Source: an uncultured Tateyamaria sp. (lineage in GTDB: Bacteria; Pseudomonadota; Alphaproteobacteria; Rhodobacterales; Rhodobacteraceae). Taken from it: a DNA stretch of 64,000 nucleotides. A program made the position numbers and the translations under genes. The notes under the pieces are model-generated. The model was not told where the DNA came from and did no database searches. It saw only the letters and a program-made list of their open reading frames with translations. The stretch spans positions 186,001-250,000 of the forward strand of contig NZ_CANKXW010000004.1 in the NCBI RefSeq assembly GCF_947487805.1, given 5' to 3'. The stretch's first letter is position 1. Each line of letters starts with the position of its first letter. Positions 19,079 to 28,552 of this stretch are shown here, piece by piece.

Positions 19079-19686
19079 CCCGACGTTTCGAAGGCGATCA
19101 GGTCCTTGTCGCCACGCATAACGCGGGCAAGCTTGAGGAGATGGAGCAGCTGTTTGCGCCATTCGGCGTCAAGGTAATCGGTGCTGCGGCCATGAACCTC
19201 GAGGAACCGGAGGAAACCGAAGACACATTTGTCGGGAACGCGCGGATCAAGGCGCACGCGGCGGTCAAGGCGACCGGCCTGCCCGCGCTGGCCGACGATT
19301 CAGGAATTCAGGTGGACGGGCTCGATGGTGCGCCGGGTGTCTATACCGCCGATTGGGCCGAAACGCCGAATGGTCGCGATTTTGAAATGGCCATGACCCG
19401 CACCCATACCGAATTGCAGGAACGTAACGCGCCGCAGCCGTGGACCGCACGGTTTTGCTCAACGCTGGTCCTCGCCTGGCCCGATGGACATGACGAGGTA
19501 TTCGAGGGCACCGTTGAAGGTACGCTTGTCTGGCCGATGCGCGGGGCGCAGGGCCACGGCTATGATCCGATGTTCCAACCCTTGGGTCACGACCGGACCT
19601 TTGCCGAAATGCCCGCAGGTGAAAAAAACGCAATCAGTCACCGCGCTGACAGCTTTGCCAAATTGATCGCAGGCTGTTTTGGCTGA
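19075..19686 (+). CDS. rdgB: XTP/dITP diphosphatase (house-cleaning nucleotide pyrophosphatase)
   Basis: This enzyme hydrolyses dITP, XTP and related deaminated purine nucleotides so they do not enter DNA or RNA. The 203-aa protein has the HAM1/RdgB signatures [11 protein letters not shown] (substrate loop), [22 protein letters not shown] (split here as ADDSGIQV and [10 protein letters not shown]), and a C-terminal [10 protein letters not shown]. It overlaps rph by 4 nt and hemW by 8 nt in the same operon. Confidence 0.96.
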   Translation: MTRRFEGDQVLVATHNAGKLEEMEQLFAPFGVKVIGAAAMNLEEPEETEDTFVGNARIKAHAAVKATGLPALADDSGIQVDGLDGAPGVYTADWAETPNGRDFEMAMTRTHTELQERNAPQPWTARFCSTLVLAWPDGHDEVFEGTVEGTLVWPMRGAQGHGYDPMFQPLGHDRTFAEMPAGEKNAISHRADSFAKLIAGCFG

Positions 19687-20824
19687 CGATTGGACCAATG
19701 GCGGGTTTGGGCTGTATGTCCATTGGCCCTTCTGCGCTGCCAAATGTCCCTATTGCGACTTCAATAGCCACGTGACCCGGTCCGTTGACCACGCCGCCTG
19801 GTGCGCGGCGTTGGTGTCCGAAGTGCACAAGATAGGCGCCGAAACCAGGGGAAGGACGCTGAACTCCGTCTTCTTTGGTGGCGGTACTCCCAGTCTGATG
19901 GACCCACGAACAGTAGACGCAATCCTTGCTGCGGTGCACCAGACCTGGCCCACCGCGAATGATCTCGAAGTAACGCTCGAAGCAAACCCCACATCTGTCG
20001 AGGCAAGCCGGTTTGCCGATTTTCGTACCGCCGGCGTCAACCGCGTATCGATGGGCATTCAGGCATTAAACGATTCTGACCTCAAGGCACTGGGCCGCAT
20101 GCACAGCGCTACCGAAGGTCTGGCCGCATTTGATATCGCGCGGAATACGTTTGACCGCGTCAGTTTTGATCTGATGTATGGGCGTCAAAATCAGTCTCTA
20201 ACACAATGGGAATCAGAGCTTTCGCAAGCACTGTCTCTCGGCCTCGATCACGTGTCACTTTATCAATTGACGGTCGAACAAGGCACGGCGTTCGGGGATC
20301 GCTACAACGCAGGTAGGCTGCGCGGCCTGCCCGATGATGACCTTTCGGCGGACATGTACGCGCTTACCCAAGACATATGCGCGGAACACGGGCTGGATCG
20401 GTACGAGGTGTCGAACCACGCAAAGGACGGAGCGGAGTCCAAGCATAATTTGATCTATTGGCGTTACGGCGACTACGCCGGGATCGGGCCCGGCGCACAT
20501 GGACGCATCACCACGCAAGGGGCGCGGCTCTCCACTGTGCAGACACGCATGCCTGCAGCTTGGCTTTCAGGAGATGATCGTGAATTGCGCAGCGCTTTGA
20601 CCGCATCAGATCAAGCCACCGAGTTCCTGTTGATGGGCATGCGTGTCCGGGATGGAATAAGCATGGACCGGTACTCGGAGATTTCCGGTAACCCTTTGAA
20701 TTCAAGTAATATTAAGGCGTTGTTGGAAATGGGAATGATCGAAATCGAAGGCGATCAACTGCGCGCTTCCGATCACGGGTTTGCCCTGCTCAACGCCGTA
20801 CTTGAAAAGCTCCTGATTGACTAA
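19679..20824 (+). CDS. hemW: Radical SAM heme chaperone HemW (coproporphyrinogen oxidase-like)
   Basis: The 381-aa protein is a radical SAM enzyme of the HemN family with the cluster motif CAAKCPYC (Cys19, Cys23, Cys26) and GGGTPSLM. It lacks the longer N terminus and features of true HemN, so the heme-trafficking HemW role is more likely than oxygen-independent coproporphyrinogen oxidase. The start is TTG at 19679, inside the rdgB 3' end with an 8-nt overlap; the conserved sequence GGFGLYVHWPFC begins only a few residues later, leaving no better start. The stop overlaps the convergent parB stop in CTAA. Confidence 0.9.
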   Translation: MADDWTNGGFGLYVHWPFCAAKCPYCDFNSHVTRSVDHAAWCAALVSEVHKIGAETRGRTLNSVFFGGGTPSLMDPRTVDAILAAVHQTWPTANDLEVTLEANPTSVEASRFADFRTAGVNRVSMGIQALNDSDLKALGRMHSATEGLAAFDIARNTFDRVSFDLMYGRQNQSLTQWESELSQALSLGLDHVSLYQLTVEQGTAFGDRYNAGRLRGLPDDDLSADMYALTQDICAEHGLDRYEVSNHAKDGAESKHNLIYWRYGDYAGIGPGAHGRITTQGARLSTVQTRMPAAWLSGDDRELRSALTASDQATEFLLMGMRVRDGISMDRYSEISGNPLNSSNIKALLEMGMIEIEGDQLRASDHGFALLNAVLEKLLID

Positions 20825-21708
20825 CCATTGCTAAGCCTGCGGCACAGATCATCAAGCTGCTCGAGCGTTTCATAATTCAGGACGAGCTGCCCGGATTCTC
20901 CGTCGCCCTTGTGCGACAGCGACACTTTAACCCCGGTGGCCGCTGACAAGTCGTTTTCCAATGCACGGGTATCTGCATCTTTTGCAGGCGCCGCCTTGCG
21001 ACCCTCGGAAAAGATGTTGTCATCGCCGGACTTCGCAGCCTTCTTTACCAAGGCTTCGGTTGCGCGCACCGACAAGCCACCCGCAATCACCTTTTTCGCC
21101 ATCGCCAAAGGATCATCCGCCGTAATCAGCGCACGCGCATGGCCCGAGCTGAGCGATCCATCCATGACATATGTCTGAATCGCGTCCGGCAGCTGCAACA
21201 GGCGCAACAGGTTCGCAATGTGACTGCGGCTTTTGCCAAGCGCTTCGGCCATTTTCTCCTGCGTATGGCCAAACCGGTCCATCAGCTGTTTATAACCCGC
21301 TGCTTCTTCGATCGGGTTCAGATCCGCGCGTTGAATGTTTTCAATGATCGCAACTTCGAGAACTTCGGTATCCGTGAAATCGCGTATGAGGACTGGCAAA
21401 CGATGCAACTGCGCCTGTTGCGCCGCACGCCACCGGCGTTCCCCCGCCACGATTTCATACATGTCTCCGACCTGGCGAACGATCAACGGCTGAAGAACGC
21501 CCTTTTCCTTGATCGATGCAACCAGATCATCCAGCGGGGCAGCATCAAACTGCTTACGGGGCTGGTCCGGATTTGGGCGAATTTTCTCGATCGGGATCTG
21601 TTGATCAGCCGAGCGGCCCGCCGGTGTCGCGGTGTCTTGATCGGCCACATCTGCCATCAATGCGGACAAACCACGCCCGAGCCCACGCTTTTTGTCATTG
21701 CCGGCCAT
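20821..21708 (-). CDS. parB: Chromosome partitioning protein ParB
   Basis: ParB binds parS sites near the origin, spreads along DNA using CTP and drives origin segregation with ParA. The 295-aa product shows the N-terminal LGRGLSALMAD, the CTP-binding/ParB box GERRWRAAQQAQLHRLPVL with the preceding PNPDQPRKQF, and a helix-turn-helix (MAEALGKSRSHIANLLRLL). The C-terminal dimerisation domain ends at LCRRLSNG. It follows parA by 2 nt. Two exact parS sites at 23080 and 24976 are its expected targets. Confidence 0.96.
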   Translation of the reverse strand: MAGNDKKRGLGRGLSALMADVADQDTATPAGRSADQQIPIEKIRPNPDQPRKQFDAAPLDDLVASIKEKGVLQPLIVRQVGDMYEIVAGERRWRAAQQAQLHRLPVLIRDFTDTEVLEVAIIENIQRADLNPIEEAAGYKQLMDRFGHTQEKMAEALGKSRSHIANLLRLLQLPDAIQTYVMDGSLSSGHARALITADDPLAMAKKVIAGGLSVRATEALVKKAAKSGDDNIFSEGRKAAPAKDADTRALENDLSAATGVKVSLSHKGDGESGQLVLNYETLEQLDDLCRRLSNG

Positions 21709-21710
21709 CT

Positions 21711-22523
21711 CTATGCTCCCACCACTGCTTTGTTGTTGTTTACCAGTTCCTGCGCCAATTCGCGGTAGGCCACCGCGCCCTTGGACCCGGAATCATAGGA
21801 CAATACGGGCATGGCAAAAGATGGCGCCTCACTGACCCGCACATTTCGCGGGATGCGCGTCTTGAAAACAATGTCGCCCAAATTGTCCCGCGCATCTTGT
21901 TCAACCTGTTGAGACAAATTGTTCCGACCGTCGTGCATCGTCATCACGACACCCTCGATGCGCAAATCGGGATTCCCAGTCTGGCGCACCTCACGGATCG
22001 TCAACATCAGCTGTGATAGGCCTTCCAGCGCAAAAAATTCACTTTGCAGCGGAACCAGCACTGAATGCGAGGCGATCATCGCATTCACCGTCAACAGGTT
22101 CAGGGATGGCGGGCAGTCGATCAGGATGTAGTCCAGAGCATAGCTGTCCATCTGTGTTTGCCGCAAAGCATCGTGCAGGAGAAAGCTCCGCTTTTCATTT
22201 GCAATCAGCTCGATGTCCGCAGAGCTGAGGTCTACGGTTGCGGGCACAATCATCAAATCTTCCAGATCGGTAGCCAACACCACATCTTTCAAAGCGACAT
22301 CGCCCAGCAAAAGATCGTACGTGGTGTGCGTCCGATCTTCCATATCGATCCCAAGTCCAGTGGACGCATTGCCTTGTGGGTCCAGATCCACGACCAGCAC
22401 GCGACAGCCGATTTCGCACAGTGCGGCGGCAAGATTTATGGTGGTCGTCGTCTTGCCGACACCGCCCTTCTGGTTGGCCACAGAAATGATTTTGGGACCT
22501 TTTGGTCGGCTTGGGTCAGACAC
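21711..22523 (-). CDS. parA: Chromosome partitioning ATPase ParA
   Basis: ParA is the Walker-type ATPase that moves ParB-parS complexes. The 270-aa protein has the deviant Walker A motif KGGVGKTTTT (about residues 19-27), a switch region VDLDPQGNASTGLG and DCPPSLNLLTVNA. It overlaps the upstream rsmG stop by 8 nt and precedes parB, giving the usual mnmG-rsmG-parA-parB order next to the origin. Confidence 0.97.
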   Translation of the reverse strand: MSDPSRPKGPKIISVANQKGGVGKTTTTINLAAALCEIGCRVLVVDLDPQGNASTGLGIDMEDRTHTTYDLLLGDVALKDVVLATDLEDLMIVPATVDLSSADIELIANEKRSFLLHDALRQTQMDSYALDYILIDCPPSLNLLTVNAMIASHSVLVPLQSEFFALEGLSQLMLTIREVRQTGNPDLRIEGVVMTMHDGRNNLSQQVEQDARDNLGDIVFKTRIPRNVRVSEAPSFAMPVLSYDSGSKGAVAYRELAQELVNNNKAVVGA

Positions 22524-23127
22524 GTTCTATATCCCTTATGGTCAGGATCGCTGCTTCACTATGTGTCATACTCGGCGTCGCTTCATATGAAAACCGCCAG
22601 TTTTCCTGAGCGTCGGCAATCTCCTGCCTCCATTTTGCACCCTTCATGAACACACAAACACCGTCAGGCGACAAGTGTGGCGTTGACCAGTGCAAAAGTT
22701 GATCCAGGTCCGCCAAGGCGCGTGCGGAAACGATGGACGCGCCTTGGGGCGGCGCATCTTCGGCGCGGGTGGCTAAAACCGTTATCGGCAAACTCAGCGT
22801 TCGAGCGCAGGTTCGCAGGAAGGCTGCCTTACGCTGGTCACTCTCGATAAGAGTAAAGCCTGTTTCATGACCCAAACCATCCGCGATTATTGCGACCACG
22901 ACCGCGGGCATCCCGCCGCCACTGCCCAAATCACACCATTTTCCACAGGATTGCCTGAAAACCTGCGCAGAATCCCAGATGTGCCTGTCTTCAAGCTCTG
23001 CCAAGGTCGATTTGGCGACAAGGTTGATCTTGGCGTTCCACTTGCGAAGCAACTCGGCATATGCCGTCAGCTTATCCAATGTTTCACGTGAAACATCTTC
23101 GGGAAACCAGCTGGGCACATGAGTCAT
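22516..23127 (-). CDS. rsmG: 16S rRNA (guanine-N7)-methyltransferase RsmG
   Basis: RsmG (GidB) methylates G527 of 16S rRNA (E. coli numbering) using SAM. The 203-aa product has the SAM-binding loop [16 protein letters not shown] and the family opening [13 protein letters not shown]. The codons for the VSRET stretch are formed by a parS palindrome, so the protein sequence here is partly dictated by a segregation site. It overlaps mnmG by 4 nt (ATGA) and parA by 8 nt. Confidence 0.96.
   Translation of the reverse strand: MTHVPSWFPEDVSRETLDKLTAYAELLRKWNAKINLVAKSTLAELEDRHIWDSAQVFRQSCGKWCDLGSGGGMPAVVVAIIADGLGHETGFTLIESDQRKAAFLRTCARTLSLPITVLATRAEDAPPQGASIVSARALADLDQLLHWSTPHLSPDGVCVFMKGAKWRQEIADAQENWRFSYEATPSMTHSEAAILTIRDIERV
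23080..23095. promoter_or_regulatory. parS centromere site 1, inside rsmG
   Basis: TGTTTCACGTGAAACA is a perfect match to the universal 16-bp chromosomal parS palindrome; one more base pair on each side extends it to 18 bp. It lies in codons near the 5' end of rsmG, encoding VSRET. ParB encoded 1.4 kb away should bind it. Confidence 0.93.
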
Positions 23128-24992
23128 GCCGAACGCTTTTCCAGATACCGAATTCGACCGAGGATCAACGCCAGTCCGGCAGGCGTCATACCATCGATAC
23201 GTCCAGCCTGAGACAAATCCGCAGGGCGTGCACGTTCCAATTTGGACACAAGCTCCGCGGAGAGGCCGGTGACTGCACCATATTCGAAATCTTGCGGAAT
23301 TTTCAGCGCCTCGTCCTTGCGCAGCCGTTCAACATCTTTCTCCTGACGCTGAATGTAATTGGCATAAAGCGCGTCCCTGGACATTTGTTCTTGGATATCA
23401 TCCGGCACCTCTGAAAGGCTATGGTCAAGGCGCACCACGTCCGCATAAGCCACATCCGGGAACGCCAAGAGCTGGAAAGCCGTGCGTTTGGTTCCGTCCT
23501 GGTTGATGCGAATGCCCGCTCCGGAAATCTGCTTTGGTGTATATTCAATGGCCTTCAGGCGAATCTTTGCATCTGCAAGCGCGTCGGCCTTGGACAAGAA
23601 CATGCGCCTACGCTCCTCTCCGACACACCCGATGTCCAATCCCAATGGTGTAAGCCGTTGATCAGCATTATCCGCCCGCAGCGACAAGCGGAACTCGGCG
23701 CGTGACGTGAACATCCTGTAAGGCTCCGTCACCCCGCGCGTCGTCAGGTCATCGATCATGACGCCAATGTAACTTTGATCGCGGCGGAAGTGGACGGGTT
23801 CCCTGTCTTGCGACGCCCGTGCAGCATTCAGCCCGGCAACCAACCCCTGCGCGGCCGCCTCCTCGTACCCGGTTGTCCCGTTGATCTGCCCAGCCAGATA
23901 CAGCCCTGGAACACATTCCAAGGACAAATCCGACCGCAATGCACGCGGATCGACATAGTCATATTCAATTGCATAGCCTGGCTGGACGATTTTTGCCTGC
24001 TCCAAACCCTTGATCGAATGCACATAGGCGTGCTGCACGTCTTCAGGCAGAGATGTCGAAATCCCATTGGGATAAACCGTCGTGTCGTCCAAACCTTCAG
24101 GTTCGAGGAAGATTTGATGCGAGTCCTTATCCGCAAACCGCACGACTTTATCCTCGATTGACGGGCAATAGCGCGGGCCAACACCTTCTATGTGGCCGCC
24201 ATACATGGCAGACTTCTCAAGGTTTACCTGAATGATGTCATGTGTCTGCGCGTTGGTGTGGGTGATCCCGCACGCAATCTGCCGCAAGGGCGTGGTCTTG
24301 GACATAAATGAAAACAGTGTGGGCTCGTCATCACCTTCTTGTCGGTCCAATGACGTCCAATCAATAGTTCGCCCATCCAGTCGCGGTGGCGTACCTGTCT
24401 TGAGTCGACCCATCGGCAATTCAAAGCTGTCCATGCGATGCGCCAAGTCAGACGATGCCTTGTCGCCCATACGCCCACCGGAATAGGACACGTCGCCGAT
24501 GTGGATTACGCCGCGCAAGAACGTTCCCGTTGTCAGGATCACTGACTTGCCACCAAGGCTCACCCCATCGGCAAGCAAAACGCCCGCAACCCTCTGTCCG
24601 CTCATGACGAAATCTGTCGCTTCGCCTTCGATCACTGTCAGATTTGGCGTGGATTCAATCATGCCAAGCATTTCGCGATGGTACACCTTGCGATCAGATT
24701 GCGCGCGCGGACCTTGCACAGCTGGGCCTTTGCGGCGGTTCAACAGCCGAAACTGGATTCCGGCCGCATCGGCGACACGCCCCATGATGCCATCCATCGC
24801 GTCCACTTCGCGGACGAGATGCCCTTTACCCAGACCGCCAATCGCCGGATTACACGACATAACGCCAATGCCACTGCGTTTGAGGGTGATCAGCGCGGTG
24901 TCTGCACCCATACGAGCCGCTGCATGTGCAGCTTCGCAGCCGGCATGGCCGGCACCAATGACAATGACATCGAATTGTTTCACGTGAAACAC
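23124..24992 (-). CDS. mnmG: tRNA uridine 5-carboxymethylaminomethyl modification enzyme MnmG
   Basis: MnmG (GidA) with MnmE and FAD modifies U34 of certain tRNAs. The FAD-binding motif [19 protein letters not shown] is at the N terminus, followed by [18 protein letters not shown], and the protein (622 aa) ends in the usual helical domain. I place the start at GTG 24992, 4 nt after the mnmE stop (TAG TGGA GTG); a TTG 15 nt further upstream lies within mnmE, and a GTG three codons later is possible. The start codon touches a parS site. It forms mnmE-mnmG-rsmG-parA-parB. Confidence 0.96.
   Translation of the reverse strand: MFHVKQFDVIVIGAGHAGCEAAHAAARMGADTALITLKRSGIGVMSCNPAIGGLGKGHLVREVDAMDGIMGRVADAAGIQFRLLNRRKGPAVQGPRAQSDRKVYHREMLGMIESTPNLTVIEGEATDFVMSGQRVAGVLLADGVSLGGKSVILTTGTFLRGVIHIGDVSYSGGRMGDKASSDLAHRMDSFELPMGRLKTGTPPRLDGRTIDWTSLDRQEGDDEPTLFSFMSKTTPLRQIACGITHTNAQTHDIIQVNLEKSAMYGGHIEGVGPRYCPSIEDKVVRFADKDSHQIFLEPEGLDDTTVYPNGISTSLPEDVQHAYVHSIKGLEQAKIVQPGYAIEYDYVDPRALRSDLSLECVPGLYLAGQINGTTGYEEAAAQGLVAGLNAARASQDREPVHFRRDQSYIGVMIDDLTTRGVTEPYRMFTSRAEFRLSLRADNADQRLTPLGLDIGCVGEERRRMFLSKADALADAKIRLKAIEYTPKQISGAGIRINQDGTKRTAFQLLAFPDVAYADVVRLDHSLSEVPDDIQEQMSRDALYANYIQRQEKDVERLRKDEALKIPQDFEYGAVTGLSAELVSKLERARPADLSQAGRIDGMTPAGLALILGRIRYLEKRSA
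24976..24991. promoter_or_regulatory. parS centromere site 2, at the start codon of mnmG
   Basis: TGTTTCACGTGAAACA occurs again, identical to the site in rsmG and 1.9 kb from it. It encodes FHVKQ at the MnmG N terminus and overlaps the proposed GTG start codon by two bases. Bound ParB could therefore also touch translation-initiation DNA of mnmG; that is inference. Confidence 0.93.
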
Positions 24993-24996
24993 TCCA

Positions 24997-26280
24997 CTAT
25001 TTCCCAAGGCAAAAGCTCGAGAAAATTTCGTCCAGCAAGTTCTCTACATCGATCCGACCAACGACAGCCTCCAAACTGCGAATCGCGGTCCGGATCTCTT
25101 CGGCGGAAATATCATAGTGTTCTGACCCCAGACCAACAAATTGGTAGGCTTGGGCCAATGCACGTGTGGCCGCCTGCATCGCGACACGGTGCCGTTCATG
25201 CGCAACCAGGCCAGCGCCCTGTGACCTTTGTTGCAGCCTCGACGTGATCTCTGCAATCAATTCCGGAACACCCTGCCCGGTCTGTCCGGAAATCGCCGGT
25301 TTTCCGTCGGCACGAATATCAGCCTTGGGCGCGAGGACAATATCCTGATCCGCGGGTGAGACTGGCAGACCATCCACATCTTCAGTCAAAAAGATTCGCA
25401 AATCAGCTAATGTGGCGCGTGCGATCGCCCGGTCGATACCTTCTTGCTCAATCTCATCCTCGCCTTCACGCAGACCGGCAGTGTCCAAAAGAGTGACGGG
25501 CAAACCACCAAGGTCCATCCGCACTTCGATCACGTCACGTGTTGTTCCTGCGCGATGCGATGTGATTGCGGCATCCCGTTTCGCCAACGCATTCAAAAGC
25601 GTTGATTTTCCCGCATTTGGCGGACCAACAATCGCGACATCAAATCCCGTCCGGATGCGTTCGGCTGCTTGATATCCGTCCAACTCTTTCAAAATGCCAA
25701 CGCGCACAGTCTCCAGCAGATCCTGAACTTCTGGTGTCACATCTACCGGCACGTCCTCATCTGCGAAATCAATCGTCACTTCGACCAGGGACGCCGCCCG
25801 GATCAAGTTGCGGCGCCAGTCTTCGATCCGGCCGCCTAATTCACCAGATGATATCCGCTGCGCCTGCCGCCGTTGCCCTTCGGTTTCGGCATCAATCAGA
25901 TCACCCAAACCTTCGACCTGCGCGAGGTCCATCTTATTATTCTCAAGGGCTCGACGGGTGAACTCACCCTCTTGCGCCAGACGGCACGGAAGACCACTCA
26001 ACGTCTTGAGAACGGCGTGCACGACAGCGACGCTGCCATGAAGATGTAGTTCAACGACGTCTTCGCCGGTAAAGCTGGCTGGCCCCTCGAATAACAAAAC
26101 CAGCGCCCGATCAAGAACATCACCATTCGTATCACGAATGTTCCGTAACGCAGCCTGCCGCGGCTGCGGCACATCTCCGACCAGCTGCCGCACGCAATCA
26201 AACGCGGCAGGGCCAGAAATCCGAATAACGGCAACCCCAGCCCGCCCCTGCGCGGTGGCGAGAGCATAAATCGTGTCCAT
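24997..26280 (-). CDS. mnmE: tRNA modification GTPase MnmE
   Basis: MnmE (TrmE) is the potassium-dependent GTPase partner of MnmG in wobble-uridine modification. The 427-aa protein has an N-terminal folate-binding domain ([19 protein letters not shown]), a central G domain with P-loop [12 protein letters not shown], a G2 region TTRDVIEV and G3 DTAGLRE, and ends in FCLGK, the catalytic C-terminal Cys motif (usually CIGK). It lies 18 nt behind rho and 4 nt ahead of mnmG. Confidence 0.97.
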   Translation of the reverse strand: MDTIYALATAQGRAGVAVIRISGPAAFDCVRQLVGDVPQPRQAALRNIRDTNGDVLDRALVLLFEGPASFTGEDVVELHLHGSVAVVHAVLKTLSGLPCRLAQEGEFTRRALENNKMDLAQVEGLGDLIDAETEGQRRQAQRISSGELGGRIEDWRRNLIRAASLVEVTIDFADEDVPVDVTPEVQDLLETVRVGILKELDGYQAAERIRTGFDVAIVGPPNAGKSTLLNALAKRDAAITSHRAGTTRDVIEVRMDLGGLPVTLLDTAGLREGEDEIEQEGIDRAIARATLADLRIFLTEDVDGLPVSPADQDIVLAPKADIRADGKPAISGQTGQGVPELIAEITSRLQQRSQGAGLVAHERHRVAMQAATRALAQAYQFVGLGSEHYDISAEEIRTAIRSLEAVVGRIDVENLLDEIFSSFCLGK

Positions 26281-26298
26281 TCAAATCACCAAACTGGA

Positions 26299-27570
26299 TC
26301 AGGTGTTCATGGAGTCAAAGAACTCTTCGTTCGTCTTGGTTTGCTTCAGCTTGGAAATCAGGAACTCGATGGCATCGGTCGTGCCCATCGGGTTCAGGAT
26401 GCGCCGCAACACGAAGGTCTTGGCAAGGTCCGTCTTGTCGACCAGGAGGTCTTCTTTCCGCGTGCCGGACTTGAGGATATCCATTGCCGGGAATACGCGC
26501 TTGTCTGCAATCTTGCGATCGAGGACGATCTCGGAGTTGCCGGTGCCTTTGAATTCTTCAAAGATCACTTCGTCCATCCGGCTGCCCGTATCGATCAGCG
26601 CAGTCGCGATGATGGTCAGCGACCCACCCTCTTCGATATTCCGCGCCGCACCAAAGAAGCGTTTTGGACGTTGCAGCGCGTTCGCATCAACACCGCCGGT
26701 CAGAACCTTACCAGATGATGGCACCACGGTATTGAATGCCCTACCAAGTCTTGTGATGGAGTCCAGCAAAATAACAACATCTCGCTTATGCTCTACCAAG
26801 CGCTTGGCCTTTTCGATCACCATCTCGGACACGGCCACGTGGCGCGTCGCGGGTTCGTCGAATGTCGAGCTGACAACCTCGCCTTTCACCGACCGCTGCA
26901 TGTCCGTCACCTCTTCGGGCCGCTCATCGATCAGCAGAACGATGAGGTAGCACTCCGGATGGTTCTTTTCGATGCTCGACGCGATGTTCTGCAACAGAAC
27001 CGTCTTACCCGTCCGCGGCGGCGCCACAATCAAAGACCGCTGTCCTTTGCCGATTGGAGACACCAGGTCGATGATCCGCGCCGACCGGTCCTTGGTTGCG
27101 GGTTCGTTCGTTTCCATGGTCAGACGCTCATCGGGATAGAGCGGCGTCAGGTTGTCAAAGGCGATCTTGTGCTTGGCCTTTTCCGGCTCTTCAAAATTGA
27201 TCCGCGTTGCACTGGTCAGCGCGAAATACCGTTCGTTGTCGTCCGGTGCCTTGATCAGACCATCAATCGTGTCGCCCGTCCGCAGCGAATACTGACGGAT
27301 CATATCCGGCGACACATAGATGTCGTCCGGACCGGGCAGATAGTTCGCTTCGGGCGAGCGCAGGAAACCGAACCCGTCCTGCAGCACTTCGAGAACCCCG
27401 TCACCATAAACCTCCCAACCTTCATCCGCACGTTCGCGGAGGATCTGAAACATCATCTCCCCCTTTCGCATGGTCGAGGCGTTTTCGATCTCCAGCTCTT
27501 CCGCCATGGCAAGAAGGTCTTTGGGACTCTGGGCTTTGAGATCGGCGAGGGCGAGGACTTCAGATGTCAT
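26299..27570 (-). CDS. rho: Transcription termination factor Rho
   Basis: Rho is the hexameric RNA helicase that ends transcription at C-rich, structure-poor RNA. The 423-aa protein has the N-terminal RNA-binding OB fold ([20 protein letters not shown]), Walker [13 protein letters not shown], Walker [15 protein letters not shown] and the Q/R-loop residues [20 protein letters not shown] (split: [19 protein letters not shown]). The start at 27570 ([11 protein letters not shown]) is preferred because conserved sequence begins there; the frame extends 16 codons further. In this window many convergent genes overlap, so Rho may carry much of the termination load. Confidence 0.96.
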   Translation of the reverse strand: MTSEVLALADLKAQSPKDLLAMAEELEIENASTMRKGEMMFQILRERADEGWEVYGDGVLEVLQDGFGFLRSPEANYLPGPDDIYVSPDMIRQYSLRTGDTIDGLIKAPDDNERYFALTSATRINFEEPEKAKHKIAFDNLTPLYPDERLTMETNEPATKDRSARIIDLVSPIGKGQRSLIVAPPRTGKTVLLQNIASSIEKNHPECYLIVLLIDERPEEVTDMQRSVKGEVVSSTFDEPATRHVAVSEMVIEKAKRLVEHKRDVVILLDSITRLGRAFNTVVPSSGKVLTGGVDANALQRPKRFFGAARNIEEGGSLTIIATALIDTGSRMDEVIFEEFKGTGNSEIVLDRKIADKRVFPAMDILKSGTRKEDLLVDKTDLAKTFVLRRILNPMGTTDAIEFLISKLKQTKTNEEFFDSMNT

Positions 27571-27693
27571 GAGAATGCTTTCAGGGCGCTCGCGGTGCGG
27601 CGCCTTCGGTTCGGTCAAGTGTAAAGCTGTGTGCGATCCTCGGACGAGGTGCGGGTTAGCAAATAGGCCGTCCCGTGCCGCGAGTCAACGATT

Positions 27694-28143
27694 TCAGAAT
27701 TTCACGACCACGGACAGAACGATCAACACCATCAAAAGCGTCGGAACCTCGTTCATCATCCGGTACTGTCGGCCAGTCTTGATTGGACCACCTGCAGCAA
27801 ACGCCTTGCGCTGGCCGCTCAGCCATCCATGAAAGCCGGACATGGCCAAGATGCCCACCAGCTTGGTCCAGGGCCACACAGCGCCCCAATCGACCACACC
27901 GGGGATCAGGGCAAGGCAGATGCCAAAAATCCAGGTGGCAATCATGGCCGGATTCATGATCACCTTTAGCAGCTTGTATTCCATCGTCTGGAATAGGGCA
28001 TGCGTGTCACCAGACAAACCGACCTGTTCAGAGTGATAGACATAGAGGCGGGGCAGATAGAACAGTGCCGCCATCCATGCAATCACGGACATGATATGAA
28101 ATGCCTTTATCCAAGGATAAACCGTTGCAAGCATATCGATCAT
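27694..28143 (-). CDS. hemJ: Protoporphyrinogen IX oxidase HemJ
   Basis: HemJ is the membrane protoporphyrinogen oxidase of most alphaproteobacteria, converting protoporphyrinogen IX to protoporphyrin IX. The 149-aa protein has about four membrane helices, the conserved AFHIMSVIAWMAALFYLPRLYVYH stretch (His in HIMSVIAWMA) and the charged loop KAFAAGGPIKTGRQYRMMNEVPT. A GGGGAG ribosome site precedes the ATG at 28143 by 7 nt. It is the gene closest to the origin on the left and is read away from it. Confidence 0.93.
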   Translation of the reverse strand: MIDMLATVYPWIKAFHIMSVIAWMAALFYLPRLYVYHSEQVGLSGDTHALFQTMEYKLLKVIMNPAMIATWIFGICLALIPGVVDWGAVWPWTKLVGILAMSGFHGWLSGQRKAFAAGGPIKTGRQYRMMNEVPTLLMVLIVLSVVVKF

Positions 28144-28170
28144 GGCCCGTCTCCCCGCGCTGACGATCCT

Positions 28171-28200
28171 CCCTATAAATAAAATAAAGAAATAAGAAAG
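28171..28200. other. A+T-rich block, possible DNA unwinding element
   Basis: The sequence from 28171 consists almost only of A and T (runs such as TAAATAAAATAAAG) in an otherwise GC-rich chromosome, next to hemJ and within the candidate origin. Such a block is where duplex opening by DnaA would be expected. It may also include hemJ promoter sequence. Confidence 0.5.
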
Positions 28201-28229
28201 GTTGATGATTTTGTAGGGAAGCCGATTTC

Positions 28230-28238
28230 TGTGGATTA
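28230..28238 (-). promoter_or_regulatory. DnaA box, one mismatch
   Basis: TGTGGATTA on the plus strand reads TAATCCACA on the minus strand, one base from TTATCCACA. It lies 30 bp from the A+T-rich block. Confidence 0.5.
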
Positions 28239-28325
28239 TCCCGTTGTTCGGTCAGTTGTCCGCACTGTGTAAATATTCCGGGCCGAGCCGTGTGGTATTG
28301 GGTATGAATCAATAAAGCACTTATT

Positions 28326-28338
28326 TATCAATGTGTTA
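28326..28338 (+). promoter_or_regulatory. Putative IHF-binding site
   Basis: TATCAATGTGTTA fits the IHF consensus WATCAANNNNTTR at every fixed position. IHF sites are a known part of alphaproteobacterial origins; here it sits in the middle of the candidate origin. Confidence 0.5.
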
Positions 28339-28372
28339 AATCTCGCACGGTCCATAAGTTTCAGAACGGATC

Positions 28373-28381
28373 TGTGGATAA
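28373..28381 (-). promoter_or_regulatory. DnaA box, exact
   Basis: TGTGGATAA is the exact reverse complement of the DnaA box TTATCCACA, placed centrally in the gene-free gap. Confidence 0.75.
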
Positions 28382-28397
28382 TCTTGTATATAGAAGG

Positions 28398-28406
28398 TTA
28401 CACACA
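28398..28406 (+). promoter_or_regulatory. DnaA box, one mismatch
   Basis: TTACACACA differs from TTATNCACA at one position and lies 16 bp after the exact box at 28373, in opposite orientation. Confidence 0.45.
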
Positions 28407-28543
28407 GGCTCAGGGTTGTCCTCATCCTCATGGGGTGGAAATCGGGTAACTTAGGTGAACCTGGCAAGCAATACAGGCTTGCACTGAACATCGCGGTTTC
28501 GCACACACGGGCGCACACTCTTCCACATGGTCTTCACACAGGG

Positions 28544-28552
28544 TTATCCACA
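28544..28552 (+). promoter_or_regulatory. DnaA box, exact, touching the maf start codon
   Basis: TTATCCACA ends at the A of the maf ATG. DnaA bound here could affect maf expression as well as origin activity. A weaker copy with two mismatches (TCTTCCACA) is at 28519-28527. Confidence 0.75.

Larger units (their letters stand above)
28144..28551. other. Candidate chromosomal replication origin (oriC)
   Basis: This 408-bp stretch has no convincing gene and separates minus-strand hemJ from plus-strand maf. It holds two exact DnaA boxes (TTATCCACA), two boxes with one mismatch, an A+T-rich block at 28171-28200 (about 24 of 30 bases A or T), a perfect IHF consensus, one GANTC at 28316-28320 and a small hairpin (GCAAGC/GCTTGC, 28464-28482). 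The flanking genes (hemJ, rho, mnmEG, rsmG, parAB on one side; maf, aroE, coaE, dnaQ on the other) are known origin neighbours in Alphaproteobacteria such as Caulobacter. Function is inferred from these features. Confidence 0.85.

Noticed and set aside
28144-28551. CtrA-binding sites (TTAA-N7-TTAA) in the origin
   Set aside because: Only isolated TTAA/TTAA-like half sites are present; none has the right spacing.
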